From Chroococcidiopsidaceae cyanobacterium YX2bin18 (GTDB lineage Bacteria > Cyanobacteriota > Cyanobacteriia > Cyanobacteriales > Chroococcidiopsidaceae), in assembly GCA_030446505.1 (NCBI GenBank), contig JAUJND010000013.1, positions 1-64,000 on the forward strand: a stretch of 64,000 bases of DNA, written 5' to 3'. Below are positions 9,906 to 19,170 of this stretch, one piece after another (the stretch's first letter is position 1; every line of letters begins with the position of its first letter). The notes below the pieces were generated by a model, which was given only the letters and a program-made list of their open reading frames with translations, searched no databases and was not told where the DNA came from. Made by a program: the position numbers and the translations under genes.

Positions 9906-10499
9906 TCAAAATCGCTGCATTCCAGCCGTACCAGTACAAAAAAGCAATTGTCCTAAAAGTTGCAAAGCTAGCTCATCCAATTTTTCATTAGAAGTGTAAG
10001 CAATTACGCCAGAGCGTCGGGGATTCATCCGGCTGCGGAAATGTGCTCTAAAGCGCTCTAGATAATTAGACAGCCGCAAATTCTGTTCTAAAGGAATTTG
10101 CTTATCACTCATTTGTTGATAAGCTAGGAGCAATTGTCGGATTACAACTGTGAACCGACGTGCTAAATAATAGGCAATAACCACCAGCGCTTTCGCCTCT
10201 ATTAGGCTCAACGGACGGCGTGTATGCGATCGCCGCCAAGGATTTGTACTACGCAATCGCCACAAGTTCACCCGATTTTTAATTACTCCTTGGAGTTCCA
10301 GTTCATCAGCCACCGCTAAAATTGCTTCAGAACCACCAAGTTCTAGAGCCTCAATTGCTAATAAAATCAGGTCAATTTGCCACTTGGTTCGGTTTGGACA
10401 CGTCCCCTCAATAGGTGGGTTGGGTAAACTGTCCAAAATCATTGGATTTGATTGGACTGCTGAACTATCTAATGGTGTTACGCTCACGGAAGCATTCAT
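9906..10499 (-). CDS. DUF3038 family protein, C-terminus altered by a late frameshift
   Basis: DUF3038 is a cyanobacterial family of unknown function that travels with DUF4335. The ATG at 10499 (MNASVSVTPLDSS) is preferred over the longer frame because conservation starts downstream. Recognisable segments are WQIDLILLAIEALELGGSEA, ADELELQGVIKNRV, RRPLSLIEAKALVVIAYYLA, YLERFRAHFRSRMNPRRSG and LDELALQLLGQLLFCTGTAGMQRF. The frame stops at 9906; adding one G after CGATTTT gives an extra nine residues and a TGA overlapping the ATG of the DUF4335 gene at 9877-9880. Only the extreme C-terminus is affected, so the protein could still function. Confidence 0.8.
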   Translation of the reverse strand: MNASVSVTPLDSSAVQSNPMILDSLPNPPIEGTCPNRTKWQIDLILLAIEALELGGSEAILAVADELELQGVIKNRVNLWRLRSTNPWRRSHTRRPLSLIEAKALVVIAYYLARRFTVVIRQLLLAYQQMSDKQIPLEQNLRLSNYLERFRAHFRSRMNPRRSGVIAYTSNEKLDELALQLLGQLLFCTGTAGMQRF

Positions 10500-10541
10500 C
10501 CTAACAAGCTGCGCGGAGAGAATAAGAACTTTGCCAAACAA

Positions 10542-10859
10542 ACCTGCAATTTTGTTACCAAACTAGAGGATTAATGTCCACCCCTAGTATAAGTAGCTAA
10601 TTTTTACCTTGCTGGTTAAACCAACGGATATTCCTGATCCGGGTTTTCCAGTCATAAGTTCAGCAGGTTTCTTTGTTAGTATGCTCCAAAACCAGCCAGG
10701 TTTAGATCGTACTGCTACTAAATCAATAATCGTCAATTAAATCGCAAATGTCAGCAATCATTCAAAAAAAGCTAGATTTCTAGTGTACGATTTTTCAGGC
10801 ATCGACCGTTCGATAAAACAACCAGTGCCGTCCTTAATACCTTTGTTGCTCACAAGCTT
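10542..10859. other. Intergenic between DUF3038 and apt, divergent promoters expected
   Basis: Both flanking genes read away from this stretch, so it should carry two promoters. I see no unambiguous boxes, repeat or small gene. Confidence 0.4.
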
Positions 10860-11378
10860 ATGGATTTGAAGTCCCTAATTCGTGATATTCCCGACTTTCC
10901 TAAACCTGGAATTGTCTTCCGAGATATCACAACAGTTTTGCGAGATCCAGCTGGGCTGCGCTATATAACTGATTGTTTAGCCCAAAAGTTAGCTGCTGCT
11001 GGGCTAAATGCAGAATACATTGTGGGAATGGAGTCGCGGGGCTTTATTATTGGCGCACCTTTAGCTTATAAATTAGGGTTAGGTTTTATTCCAGTACGCA
11101 AACCCGGCAAGCTGCCTTCTTTGGTTCACTCGGTTGAATATGAACTGGAGTACGGTACGGATCGGCTGGAGGTACATCAAGATGCCTTACAACCAGGAAG
11201 TCGGGTTGTAATTGTGGATGATTTAATTGCCACAGGTGGAACAGCAACTGCTACGGCAAAGTTAATGCAGCAAATTGGCTGCCAACTGTTGGGGTTTGGA
11301 TTTATTATCGAGCTACAGGATTTACAAGGACGTAAATATCTACCAGATGTGCCAATTGTGACGTTGGTAGAGTATTAG
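10860..11378 (+). CDS. apt: Adenine phosphoribosyltransferase
   Basis: Apt salvages adenine, converting it with PRPP to AMP in the cytoplasm. The 172-residue length is typical. The N-terminus [22 protein letters not shown] is diagnostic, followed by [22 protein letters not shown] and the PRPP-binding loop [16 protein letters not shown] near residues 117-131. The ATG at 10860 is the only sensible start. It is intact and appears to be a single-gene unit, with a different type of gene (ABC permease) 60 bp downstream. Confidence 0.97.
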   Translation: MDLKSLIRDIPDFPKPGIVFRDITTVLRDPAGLRYITDCLAQKLAAAGLNAEYIVGMESRGFIIGAPLAYKLGLGFIPVRKPGKLPSLVHSVEYELEYGTDRLEVHQDALQPGSRVVIVDDLIATGGTATATAKLMQQIGCQLLGFGFIIELQDLQGRKYLPDVPIVTLVEY

Positions 11379-11408
11379 TCCTTAGTCATTAGCAAAAGAC
11401 GAAGGACT

Positions 11409-11444
11409 AATGACCAATGACCAATGACTAATAGAACCAATGAC
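11409..11444. repeat. 7-bp tandem repeat (AATGACC) running into the permease start codon
   Basis: Units AATGACC, AATGACC and AATGACT stand head to tail at 11409-11429. After nine bases another AATGACT (11438-11444) contains the ATG start codon of the next gene. Just upstream, TAGTCCTT and AAGGACTA form an 8-bp inverted repeat. The repeat could change spacing or start choice by slippage. Confidence 0.7.
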
Positions 11445-12486
11445 TTCTACTAAAGCTTCTTTTGCAGCGAGTTGGGAGTGGCTGACAGGGTTAGTCACCA
11501 ATGAGACGTTTGTCTATGTGGTGAAGCGGCTGTTGCAAGCGCTTTTGACTTTGCTCTTGGCATCAGCATTATCATTTTTCATAATTCAGCTGGCTCCAGG
11601 CGATTACTTGGATACCCTGAAGCAAAATCCTAAAATTTCGCCGGAACGGATTGAAGAACTACGGCAGCAGTTTGGACTGGATCGCTCTTGGTTAGAACAG
11701 TATGGGCGCTGGTTGTGGCGAATCGTTACTCAAGGAGATTTTGGTACGAGTTTTGTGTATCAGCGCTCTGTATCATCGCTGTTGTGGGAACGGATTAACG
11801 CCACATTGTTACTGGCGATCGCTTCTTTAATTCTCACTTGGGCGATCGCGATTCCTTTAGGTATTATCGCTGCCGTCAAACAAAACCAATGGGTTGATCG
11901 AGTTTTGCAAGTTCTTAGCTATACCGGACAAGGATTTCCCAGCTTTATCACTGCTTTATTGCTGCTAATCTTGGTCCAAAACACCTCTCCTCTTTTTCCA
12001 GTCGGTGGGATGACTAGCATTAATCACGCTGAACTATCTCCCTTGGGTAAATTCTTAGATGTCAGTTGGCACATGATTCTACCTACCCTGGCTTTGAGCA
12101 TTACTAGCTTTGCTGGATTGCAGAGAATCACGAGGGGCGAATTGTTAGACGTACTCCGCCAAGATTACATCCAGACGGCTCGCGCCAAAGGGCTACCGGA
12201 AAACCGCGTAATTTATGTTCATGCTCTGCGTAATGCGGTTAACCCGCTGATTACTCTACTAGGTTTCGAGTTAGCTAGCTTGTTGAGCGGTGCTTTTATT
12301 GCGGAATTTTTCTTTAATTGGCCTGGTTTGGGGCGGCTAATTTTACAGGCTGTATTAGCTCAAGACCTCTATTTAGTGATGGCAAGCTTGGTAATGGGCG
12401 CTGTAATGCTGATTGTGGGCAATTTATTAGCAGATTTGCTGCTTAAAGCTGTAGATCCGAGAATTCGGCTGGAAAATCTAAATTAA
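11440..12486 (+). CDS. ABC transporter permease, DppB/OppB type
   Basis: This is an inner-membrane permease of the peptide/nickel class of ABC importers, 348 residues with about six membrane helices. Segments seen are the N-terminal helix YVVKRLLQALLTLLLASAL with FFIIQLAPGDYLD, the proline-rich periplasmic start of the family, LLLAIASLILTWAIAIPLGI, and the EAA-like coupling loop RNAVNPLITLLGFELASLLSG. The C-terminus ends ADLLLKAVDPRIRL, as in DppB homologues. Family members normally sit in operons with a second permease (DppC), a binding protein and ATPases; none is adjacent here, which is common in cyanobacteria. A tandem repeat runs into its start codon. Substrate unknown. Confidence 0.92.
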   Translation: MTSTKASFAASWEWLTGLVTNETFVYVVKRLLQALLTLLLASALSFFIIQLAPGDYLDTLKQNPKISPERIEELRQQFGLDRSWLEQYGRWLWRIVTQGDFGTSFVYQRSVSSLLWERINATLLLAIASLILTWAIAIPLGIIAAVKQNQWVDRVLQVLSYTGQGFPSFITALLLLILVQNTSPLFPVGGMTSINHAELSPLGKFLDVSWHMILPTLALSITSFAGLQRITRGELLDVLRQDYIQTARAKGLPENRVIYVHALRNAVNPLITLLGFELASLLSGAFIAEFFFNWPGLGRLILQAVLAQDLYLVMASLVMGAVMLIVGNLLADLLLKAVDPRIRLENLN

Positions 12487-12512
12487 TTACCGCGATCGCA
12501 CTTCTTTAATTT

Positions 12513-12806
12513 ATGTTATCGCAAGTCTATTACCTTGTTCGCTCAAAAGCAGACGGCAACTACCTTTTAGCTCATTTAAACAGAGATACTAACAAATCTG
12601 AGGCAGGCTATTTATTGGTGTTTCGGGAACATTTTGATGCTCTAAGCTATCTCAACACGCATGGTTCAGACGTAGTAGAGCGGTTTGCGGTGGAGTGTGT
12701 TCCCAGCACTCAGGTAGGAAGCTTGCTCAAACGCTGGGGTTTTAGTGGTGTGGGCATTGTTCAAGACCCGTTGTTACCGAAAATTGAGTTGTTCTCCCAC
12801 GTTTAA
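12513..12806 (+). CDS. Hypothetical protein, 97 residues
   Basis: I do not recognise a named family. The sequence is compact and protein-like, with a beta-alpha pattern: MLSQVYYLVRSKADGNYLLA, GYLLVFREHFDALSYLNTHG, VERFAVECVPSTQVGSLLKR, and a GFSGVGIVQDP turn near the end. There is no signal peptide or membrane helix, so it is probably cytoplasmic. It starts 26 bp after the permease stop on the same strand and may share its transcript, but no functional link is evident. Confidence 0.7.
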   Translation: MLSQVYYLVRSKADGNYLLAHLNRDTNKSEAGYLLVFREHFDALSYLNTHGSDVVERFAVECVPSTQVGSLLKRWGFSGVGIVQDPLLPKIELFSHV

Positions 12807-13000
12807 CTCAGGTAAACACAAAAATTGTTATCTTGTGCTTGCTCTAATGTCCAAAACACTACATCTAACACAATCTATCTTGGTGTAGATGCAGATAAAT
12901 CAGTGATTTGAGGTATAAGTAAAGATTGTTTAGGATTTTATCTAGTCTAAATCCTAATAACATTAACAATATCAATTCTTACAAACAGGAAAAACTTGGT

Positions 13001-13372
13001 ATGCGCTCTATCAAACTCAAGTTGTCTGCCCTGCGCCCCGTGCGATTATTATTAGCTGCCTTTGCTTGTGCCTTTTTAGTGTTTTCGACTGCTTTGCCTG
13101 CCTACAGCGATACTCCACAACCCACTGGCACTCAAAAATCAGCTGCACAAGGTGAGTCAAATCTCCTAGATATTGAAAAAGAAGCACAAGAGGCAGTTTT
13201 AAAAGATCCCTATTCACGGGAAAAAACACAAACTAAAGCGAATGAAGGTCTCAATGAGATCCAAGGAACCGCTGATGCTGAGAAAATGAAACGACCGGAA
13301 AATTCTCAGTCCTCTAGCTCAGTTGAAGAAAAGTCAGAGAGTTTCCTAGAAAGGCTTACAGGTAAAAAGTAA
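13001..13372 (+). CDS. Exported low-temperature-induced-type protein
   Basis: A 123-residue exported protein. The ATG at 13001 is preferred over the longer frame because a signal peptide follows directly: RPVRLLLAAFACAFLVFSTA with cleavage likely after PAYS. An AGGA motif lies about 11 bases upstream. The mature part is hydrophilic and rich in Glu, Lys, Gln and Ser (DIEKEAQEAVLKDPYSREKT, ADAEKMKRPENSQ, FLERLTGKK). This pattern matches cyanobacterial proteins annotated as low-temperature-induced; the role is unproven. A good intrinsic terminator follows at 13463, so it is probably monocistronic. Confidence 0.72.
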   Translation: MRSIKLKLSALRPVRLLLAAFACAFLVFSTALPAYSDTPQPTGTQKSAAQGESNLLDIEKEAQEAVLKDPYSREKTQTKANEGLNEIQGTADAEKMKRPENSQSSSSVEEKSESFLERLTGKK

Positions 13373-13462
13373 TTCTGACGAGAAAACTAAAGCATTAGGC
13401 AAGTCTTTTTTAAGCTAAATAGAATCACTTTGCTGAAATTGTCTCAGCATGGAAGAAGGGTA

Positions 13463-13484
13463 GGCAGTGTCTGCCCTTTTTTTT
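13463..13484 (+). terminator. Intrinsic terminator after the low-temperature-induced-type gene
   Basis: GGCAG-TGT-CTGCC hairpin followed by C and eight T residues. It lies about 90 bp after the stop at 13372, which fits transcription termination on the plus strand. Confidence 0.75.
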
Positions 13485-13972
13485 GTGTTGATTAATTATT
13501 TTTAGCTACAAAGAGCGACAAAAAGGAAAGTACGCGCTATAAGCAATGATGCACTGGGGAGCAGACAATGTTAAACGGAGAAAAGACATAGCGGAGAAAT
13601 TTTAAGAGTAATCGCATTTCCGCTATTGCATCGCACCCGAAATCTTTTACAGTGAGGAAGTAACAATAAATGCCTCAACGGCCTCATCAAACGCGAATAA
13701 TGCACGGAGTGGTATTGCACGCGAGTTTTTCAGGAGGCAATAGCTACACCGGGAACTCGCCAAGGATGCGATCACCAGCAATTCTTACGCTTCCTGCAAG
13801 AAAGCAATTGCTGCGATTTCAACACCGCAATTTGCCGATAAGTTGCAGCGAGAAAGCCTAGTGAATTATTCACTAAGCAAAACGCACAACTACACCACAT
13901 TTTCGCTAACAAATCTATGATGAAGTCTTCAGTGAGATAATAAACAGACGAAAGGCAGAGAGTACCCCAAAT
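13485..13972. other. Intergenic before dxs, no gene recognised
   Basis: This holds a short open frame (13670-13861) without protein-like features. In another frame around 13735-13850 there is a Cys/Gln-rich reading (GCDHQQFLRFLQESNCCDFN) that could be a decayed gene but matches nothing I know. The dxs promoter must be in the right part. Confidence 0.35.
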
Positions 13973-15880
13973 ATGCACCTGAGTGAAATCACCCATCCTA
14001 ACCAGTTGCACGGTTTGTCAATTCGCCAACTACAGCAGATTGCGCGTCAGATTCGGGAAAAGCATCTAGAAACTGTAGCAACAAGCGGCGGACACTTAGG
14101 TCCTGGATTAGGCGTAGTGGAATTGACGTTAGCGCTTTACCAGACCCTAGACTTGGATTACGATAAGGTCACTTGGGATGTGGGTCATCAAGCGTATCCC
14201 CATAAACTAATTACTGGTCGCTACAGTCGGTTTAATACACTGCGGCAAAAAGACGGTGTTGCCGGATATCTCAAGCGGTGTGAAAGTCCTTTTGACCACT
14301 TTGGTGCTGGTCACGCTTCAACCAGTATTTCCGCTGCGCTAGGAATGGCGATCGCCCGTGATTTAAAAGGTGAAAAATTTAAAGTAGTGGCGGTGATTGG
14401 CGATGGAGCATTAACTGGTGGTATGGCTTTGGAAGCAATTAACCACGCCGGACACTTGCCCAAAACAAACTTGCTAGTAGTGCTGAATGACAACGAGATG
14501 TCAATCTCACCCAACGTCGGGGCAATTTCTCGCCACCTGAATAGAATGCGGCTTAGTCCTCCGGTGCAGTTTCTTTCAGACAACCTCAAGGAACAGGTAA
14601 AGCAGATTCCTTTTGTGGGTGATTCCCTGTCTCCAGAACTAGGACGGCTCAAAGAAGGAATGAAGCGTTTAGCCGTACCCAAAGTAGGAGCAGTGTTTGA
14701 AGAACTGGGCTTTACCTACATGGGACCTGTAGATGGTCATAATTTAGAAGAATTGATTGCCACATTCGAGCAGGCACATCAGCACACTGGACCAGTGCTA
14801 GTTCATGTGGCAACGACTAAAGGCAAGGGGTATGCGATCGCGGAGCAAGATCAAGTAGGCTACCACGCCCAAACCTCCTTTAACCTAACCACTGGCAAAG
14901 CTGCCCCTTCTAATAAACCTAAGCCCCCCGGATACTCCAAAGTGTTTGCTCACGCCCTTGTCAAACTCGCAGAAAATAATCCTAAAATTATTGGTATTAC
15001 TGCGGCGATGGCAACCGGAACTGGTCTGGACAAACTTGCGGCTAAATTACCTCAACAATATATCGATGTGGGCATTGCCGAGCAACACGCTGTCACTTTA
15101 GCAGCTGGTTTGGCTTGTGAAGGAATGCGCCCGGTTGCGGCAATTTACTCTACATTTTTACAACGCGGCTACGACCAGATAATTCATGACGTTTGTATCC
15201 AAAAATTACCCGTCTTTTTCTGCCTAGATCGAGCGGGGATTGTTGGTGCTGATGGTCCTACTCACCAGGGAATGTACGATATCGCTTATCTCCGTTGCAT
15301 TCCTAACATGGTTTTGATGGCTCCCAAAGATGAAGCCGAACTCCAACAAATGGTAGTTACTGGCATAAACTACACTGACGGTCCGATTGCGATGCGCTTT
15401 CCCCGTGGCAATGGCTACGGTGTCCCTCTGATGGAAGAAGGCTGGGAGGCTTTACCCATTGGTAAAGGCGAAATTCTCCGTTATGGTGATGATGTTCTTT
15501 TAGTAGGGTTTGGCTCAATGGTCTATCCAGCGATGCAAGTTGCTGAGATTCTCGGTGAGCATGGCATTCAAGCAACTGTGGTAAATGCCCGGTTTGCCAA
15601 GCCCCTCGATACAGAATTGATTTTGCCCTTGGCTCAAAGCATTGGTCGCGTCGTGACGCTGGAAGAAGGTTGTCTCATCGGCGGCTTTGGTTCAGCTGTT
15701 GCTGAAGCGCTGCTTGATGCTAATGTCGTCTTGCCAGTGAAGCGGCTTGGCGTGCCAGATATATTAGTAGATCATGCTGAACCGGATCAATCCAAGGCAG
15801 CGTTGGGTTTAACCAGTTCACAGATGGCAGAGCAGGTGTTGCAAGCTTTTTTCAGCCAGCAGCTAACAACTGTTAGCTAG
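13973..15880 (+). CDS. dxs: 1-deoxy-D-xylulose-5-phosphate synthase
   Basis: Dxs condenses pyruvate and glyceraldehyde-3-phosphate with thiamine diphosphate, the first step of the MEP isoprenoid pathway (carotenoids, phytol, quinones). The 635-residue length is normal and the reading frame is undisturbed for 1.9 kb. Visible features are [19 protein letters not shown], the [11 protein letters not shown] loop, the ThDP/Mg motif [13 protein letters not shown], the Glu-containing [16 protein letters not shown], and the transketolase-type [15 protein letters not shown]. The start [15 protein letters not shown] fits the family. A hairpin lies just after the stop, and the next gene is convergent. 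Confidence 0.98.
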   Translation: MHLSEITHPNQLHGLSIRQLQQIARQIREKHLETVATSGGHLGPGLGVVELTLALYQTLDLDYDKVTWDVGHQAYPHKLITGRYSRFNTLRQKDGVAGYLKRCESPFDHFGAGHASTSISAALGMAIARDLKGEKFKVVAVIGDGALTGGMALEAINHAGHLPKTNLLVVLNDNEMSISPNVGAISRHLNRMRLSPPVQFLSDNLKEQVKQIPFVGDSLSPELGRLKEGMKRLAVPKVGAVFEELGFTYMGPVDGHNLEELIATFEQAHQHTGPVLVHVATTKGKGYAIAEQDQVGYHAQTSFNLTTGKAAPSNKPKPPGYSKVFAHALVKLAENNPKIIGITAAMATGTGLDKLAAKLPQQYIDVGIAEQHAVTLAAGLACEGMRPVAAIYSTFLQRGYDQIIHDVCIQKLPVFFCLDRAGIVGADGPTHQGMYDIAYLRCIPNMVLMAPKDEAELQQMVVTGINYTDGPIAMRFPRGNGYGVPLMEEGWEALPIGKGEILRYGDDVLLVGFGSMVYPAMQVAEILGEHGIQATVVNARFAKPLDTELILPLAQSIGRVVTLEEGCLIGGFGSAVAEALLDANVVLPVKRLGVPDILVDHAEPDQSKAALGLTSSQMAEQVLQAFFSQQLTTVS

Positions 15881-15891
15881 TAGGAACAGTA

Positions 15892-15916
15892 AGGTGGGTA
15901 AAATTGCTGCCCACCT
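15892..15916. terminator. Hairpin between convergent dxs and VOC gene
   Basis: AGGTGGG at 15892-15898 pairs with CCCACCT at 15910-15916 around an 11-base loop. There is no long T-run on either side, so it may be a weak bidirectional terminator or only an RNA end. Confidence 0.5.
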
Positions 15917-15926
15917 GACAAAATAA

Positions 15927-16310
15927 TTACGTTAAATAGTTTGAGATTTCAATTAGATTACCGTCTGGATCACGCAGATAAATAGATTCAATCCAGCCTA
16001 AAGCTCCGGTTCTCTTTAGTGGAACATCTCCGATTTCCCAGCCAGATGATTTAATGTGATTTATTACTTGCTTAAGAGGAATATCTGTGATCAAACAAAA
16101 GTCTGCTGAACCAGGAGTGGGGCTTAAAGCCTTTAGCTCAAATTCTTGCCCCACTTGATGTAGATTGAGCTTCTGCTGTCCAAATTGCAGCGCCTTACGC
16201 TCATTGTTAAACGTGACTACTTCCATTCCCAGAATCCGTGAGTAAAAGTCACAAGTAGCATTGATGTCATGAACGGTAAGAACAAAGTGGTCAATTCGAT
16301 CAACCTTCAT
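15927..16310 (-). CDS. VOC / glyoxalase-superfamily protein
   Basis: A 127-residue vicinal-oxygen-chelate protein. It has the paired beta-alpha-beta-beta-beta modules: IDHFVLTVHDINATCDFYSRIL at the start and SIYLRDPDGNLIEI near the end. The metal-ligand positions are His8 (IDHF), the central HQVG His and the Glu of NLIEIS, as in dioxygenase/glyoxalase-like members. The substrate is unknown. It is divergent from mtnA with 38 bp between starts, so the two promoters overlap. Confidence 0.88.
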   Translation of the reverse strand: MKVDRIDHFVLTVHDINATCDFYSRILGMEVVTFNNERKALQFGQQKLNLHQVGQEFELKALSPTPGSADFCLITDIPLKQVINHIKSSGWEIGDVPLKRTGALGWIESIYLRDPDGNLIEISNYLT

Positions 16311-16348
16311 CAGTGTTACTGTCTATTTACGCTACAAATACTTTTATG

Positions 16349-17421
16349 ATGTCTCAAAATACCCAGGTTTATCCCGTTATTTGGTACGAAGACTCTGTTC
16401 TTCTCATAGACCAAACTCGGCTGCCTAACGAGTACACATTTGTCGAAATACATCGCTGTGAAGATATGGCGCAGGCGATTAAAACTATGATTGTCCGAGG
16501 CGCACCAGCGATTGGGGTTGCCAAGCTTATGGGATGTACCTGGGGGCGCGAGAAATTAATACCCTAGAGCGAGAGCAGTTCTTAAGCCAGCTAGAACAAG
16601 TAGCCCAGTTGTTGTGTGCTACTCGTCCGACAGCGGTTAATTTGTTTTGGGCGATCGCGCGCGGATGCTTAGAACGGCATACGAAACTCTTGGTTCGGTA
16701 GATCAACTTAAACAAGTCTTACTTAAAACCGCTCAGACGATCAATGCCGAAGATTTGCAAACTTGTCAGGCAATCGGCGATCACGGTTTGAAGTCTTGCC
16801 AGCTACCCCGGAAAAACTCAGCATTCTTACTCACTGTAATGCAGGGGCATTGGCAACTGCTGGCTATGGCACTGCTTTAGGTGTGGTGCGTTCTGCGTGG
16901 CGAGAGCAACGATTAGCACGAGTCTATGCTGATGAAACCCGTCCCCGCCTCCAGGGGGCAAAACTAACCGCTTGGGAATGCGTACAAGAAGGTATCCCAG
17001 TCACGCTAATTACCGATAGCATGGCGGCTCATTGTATGAAGTGCGGTTTGGTCAATGCTGTAGTAGTAGGCGCTGATCGCATTGCGGCTAATGGCGATGT
17101 GGCGAATAAAATTGGAACATACAGTCTGGCATTAGTTGCTAAAGCTCATAATATTCCCTTCTTCGTCGCTGCACCTCTTTCAACAGTTGATTTTAATTTA
17201 GCGACTGGCAGCGAAATTCCGATTGAAGAGCGCGATCCAAACGAAATTTATGCTATGGGTGACACAATTATCACCCCAACTGGGTAGAGTTTTACAACCC
17301 CGCCTTTGATGTCACGCCAGCCGAGTTAATTAAGGCGATTATTACGGAGAATGGGGCATTTGCACCTGGTGATTTACAATCTGAGGTTAAGCAAATGGCT
17401 CAGAATAATACTACAAACTAG
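16349..17421 (+). pseudogene. mtnA: S-methyl-5-thioribose-1-phosphate isomerase, degraded
   Basis: MtnA isomerises methylthioribose-1-phosphate in the methionine salvage pathway. The repaired protein is about 356 residues, matching the family. Segments in successive frames are [111 protein letters not shown], and [11 protein letters not shown] at the end. Lesions are a one-base deletion near 16527, a two-base duplication in GCGCGC near 16660, and one-base deletions near 16787 and 17285. The last codons overlap the convergent ABC ATPase gene at their stops. Not functional as read. Confidence 0.92.
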
Positions 17422-18491
17422 GGATACAGAGTATCGCCCGTGCTAGGGTCAAATATAAATAACTGGTCTAGATCCACTTGCAGGGAGATGCGATCGCCTG
17501 GACGCAGACGCACATCAGCAGCCGCTTGAATCTGCAATTGTATCTTTGATCCTAGTAAACTAGTACGAATCAAAGTCTCCTTCCCAAAGGTTCCACCATC
17601 TTTACTTCAACAGTTAGATCGGGTGGGCTGCTAATCTTAATATGCTCTGGACGAATACCTAAATCAAAGTTTTGCTCCTCAATCAAATGCAACTTGTCCT
17701 TAACCACTGCTGGACAGGTTAAGACTTGACTGCCTAAATTAAAGCCAGTATTCGTGTAAGTTGCAGGCAGAATATTCATCGGTGGACTGCCTAAGAAAGT
17801 AGCAACCATCCGGTTATGCGGTCGAGCATAAATACTTTGAGGAGCGCCGATTTGCTGAATTCGTCCTCGATCCAGGACTACAATTTGCTCAGCTAATGTC
17901 ATTGCTTCTACTTGATCGTGGGTGACATAGATAGTAGTAATACCCAGTTGGTGATGCAACTGTTTCAATTCCGCCCTTGTATCATCTCGTAGTTGAGCAT
18001 CCAAGTTAGATAGAGGTTCATCAAGTAAAAATACTTTAGGTTGTCAGGCGATCGCTCTACCCAATGCTACCCGCTGTTGCTGTCCCAGATAGCTCTTTCG
18101 GCTTGCGCTCAAGCAGATGCTCAAGAGAGAGCGATCGCGCTACTGTCTCTACGCGTTCTTTAATTTTTTGAGGAGCAGCTTTCCGCATCTGTAACCCGAA
18201 GCTGATGTTCTCTGCCACCGTCATGTGAGGATAGAGGGCGTAATTCTGGAATACCATCGCCACATCTCGCTGCCGCGCTGGAATATCATTTACTAAAACA
18301 TCCTCAATAAAAAGCTTTCCACTTGTAGCCGTTTCTAACCCGGCGATCGTCCGCAGAACTGTAGACTTGCCACAACCTGATGGTCCAACTAATACCCAAA
18401 ATTGTCCATCAGGAACTACAAAACTGATGTCTTCAATAGCAGTGACATGATTAAACTTGCGGTTAATGCTTTCTAAGCGAACGTTTGCCAT
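17418..18491 (-). pseudogene. Sugar-type ABC transporter ATPase (UgpC/MalK class), degraded
   Basis: A cytoplasmic ATPase of a carbohydrate importer, about 357 residues when repaired. The first part (from 18491) has Walker A VGPSGCGKST, Q-loop VFQNYALYPHMTVAENI and KELSG of the signature. Two G residues are missing just after SG, then an in-frame TGA (probably CGA to TGA) follows AIA at about 18041. Next come the Walker B FLLDEPLSNLDAQLRDD, switch His IYVTHDQVEAMTLAEQI and the MalK-type regulatory domain. A one-base deletion near 17580 breaks PLGKETLI; the tail GDRISLQVDLDQLFIFDP is readable to the stop at 17418. No permease or binding-protein partner is nearby. Confidence 0.88.
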
Positions 18492-18695
18492 TTTTTTAGA
18501 ACCTAGCGAAAATACTCGTTGATATATTCACTGGCGGGGTTTAAGGATTTGAATAGCATCTGGTAAGTCGCTATAATCTTCTTCTAAAGATAGTTCAATT
18601 ACTGCCGCAATATTTGCTACTTATTTCTCTGCTAGGTAAACAACCCCTGAAAGATGCAAAATATGAGAAGAATCAAAAATTAATTGAGTAGAATT

Positions 18696-18911
18696 ATGCC
18701 TGTCAAAAAAGGTGATTTAGTCTGCGCTGTGCGCGAAAAATTAGAAAGCAGTTTAGAAGCAAAAGCTAGTGATCCTCGTTTTCCACCCTATATATTTGAA
18801 ACTAAAGGGCAGGTTGTAGATATAAAAGGTGACTACGCGCTTGTAATGTTCGGTTATGTATCCACTCCTAATGTCTGGTTGCGTGTCGATCAGCTAGAAC
18901 CGTTCAAATAA
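18696..18911 (+). CDS. ndhO: NAD(P)H-quinone oxidoreductase subunit O
   Basis: NdhO is a small peripheral subunit of the photosynthetic NDH-1 complex on the thylakoid membrane, which drives cyclic electron flow and CO2 uptake. The 71-residue protein from the ATG at 18696 ([20 protein letters not shown]) matches the family in size and pattern: [24 protein letters not shown], and the C-terminal [14 protein letters not shown] longer frame from a TTG at 18684 is less likely. It is intact and stands alone. An 8-bp hairpin (TAAGGGCG/CGCCCTTA, 18927-18955) follows the stop and may mark the transcript end. Confidence 0.93.
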   Translation: MPVKKGDLVCAVREKLESSLEAKASDPRFPPYIFETKGQVVDIKGDYALVMFGYVSTPNVWLRVDQLEPFK

Positions 18912-19170
18912 AATGTAAGCTCACCGTAAGGGCGATCGCCTAATTTACGCCCTTATAGTGACTGCACACCTTTGACACTAAGCATATGGCTTCCACTAAG
19001 AAAGCAAGTTTATCGCTTTGTTAAGCGTCTACCAAGACAAAATGTCTGAAGCTCATTCTTGATGTGTTAGTAGTGTCAAAAAAGCTGTAGGGTGAAAAAA
19101 GAGATAGATAGAGGAAGATGGGGGAAGTGGGAGATTATCCCCTAACCTTGGAACCCTGAATTACAGACAA

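Noticed and set aside
13670-13861. Possible small gene before dxs
   Set aside because: No ribosome-binding site, no protein-like composition, and a competing reading in another frame; listed only as intergenic.
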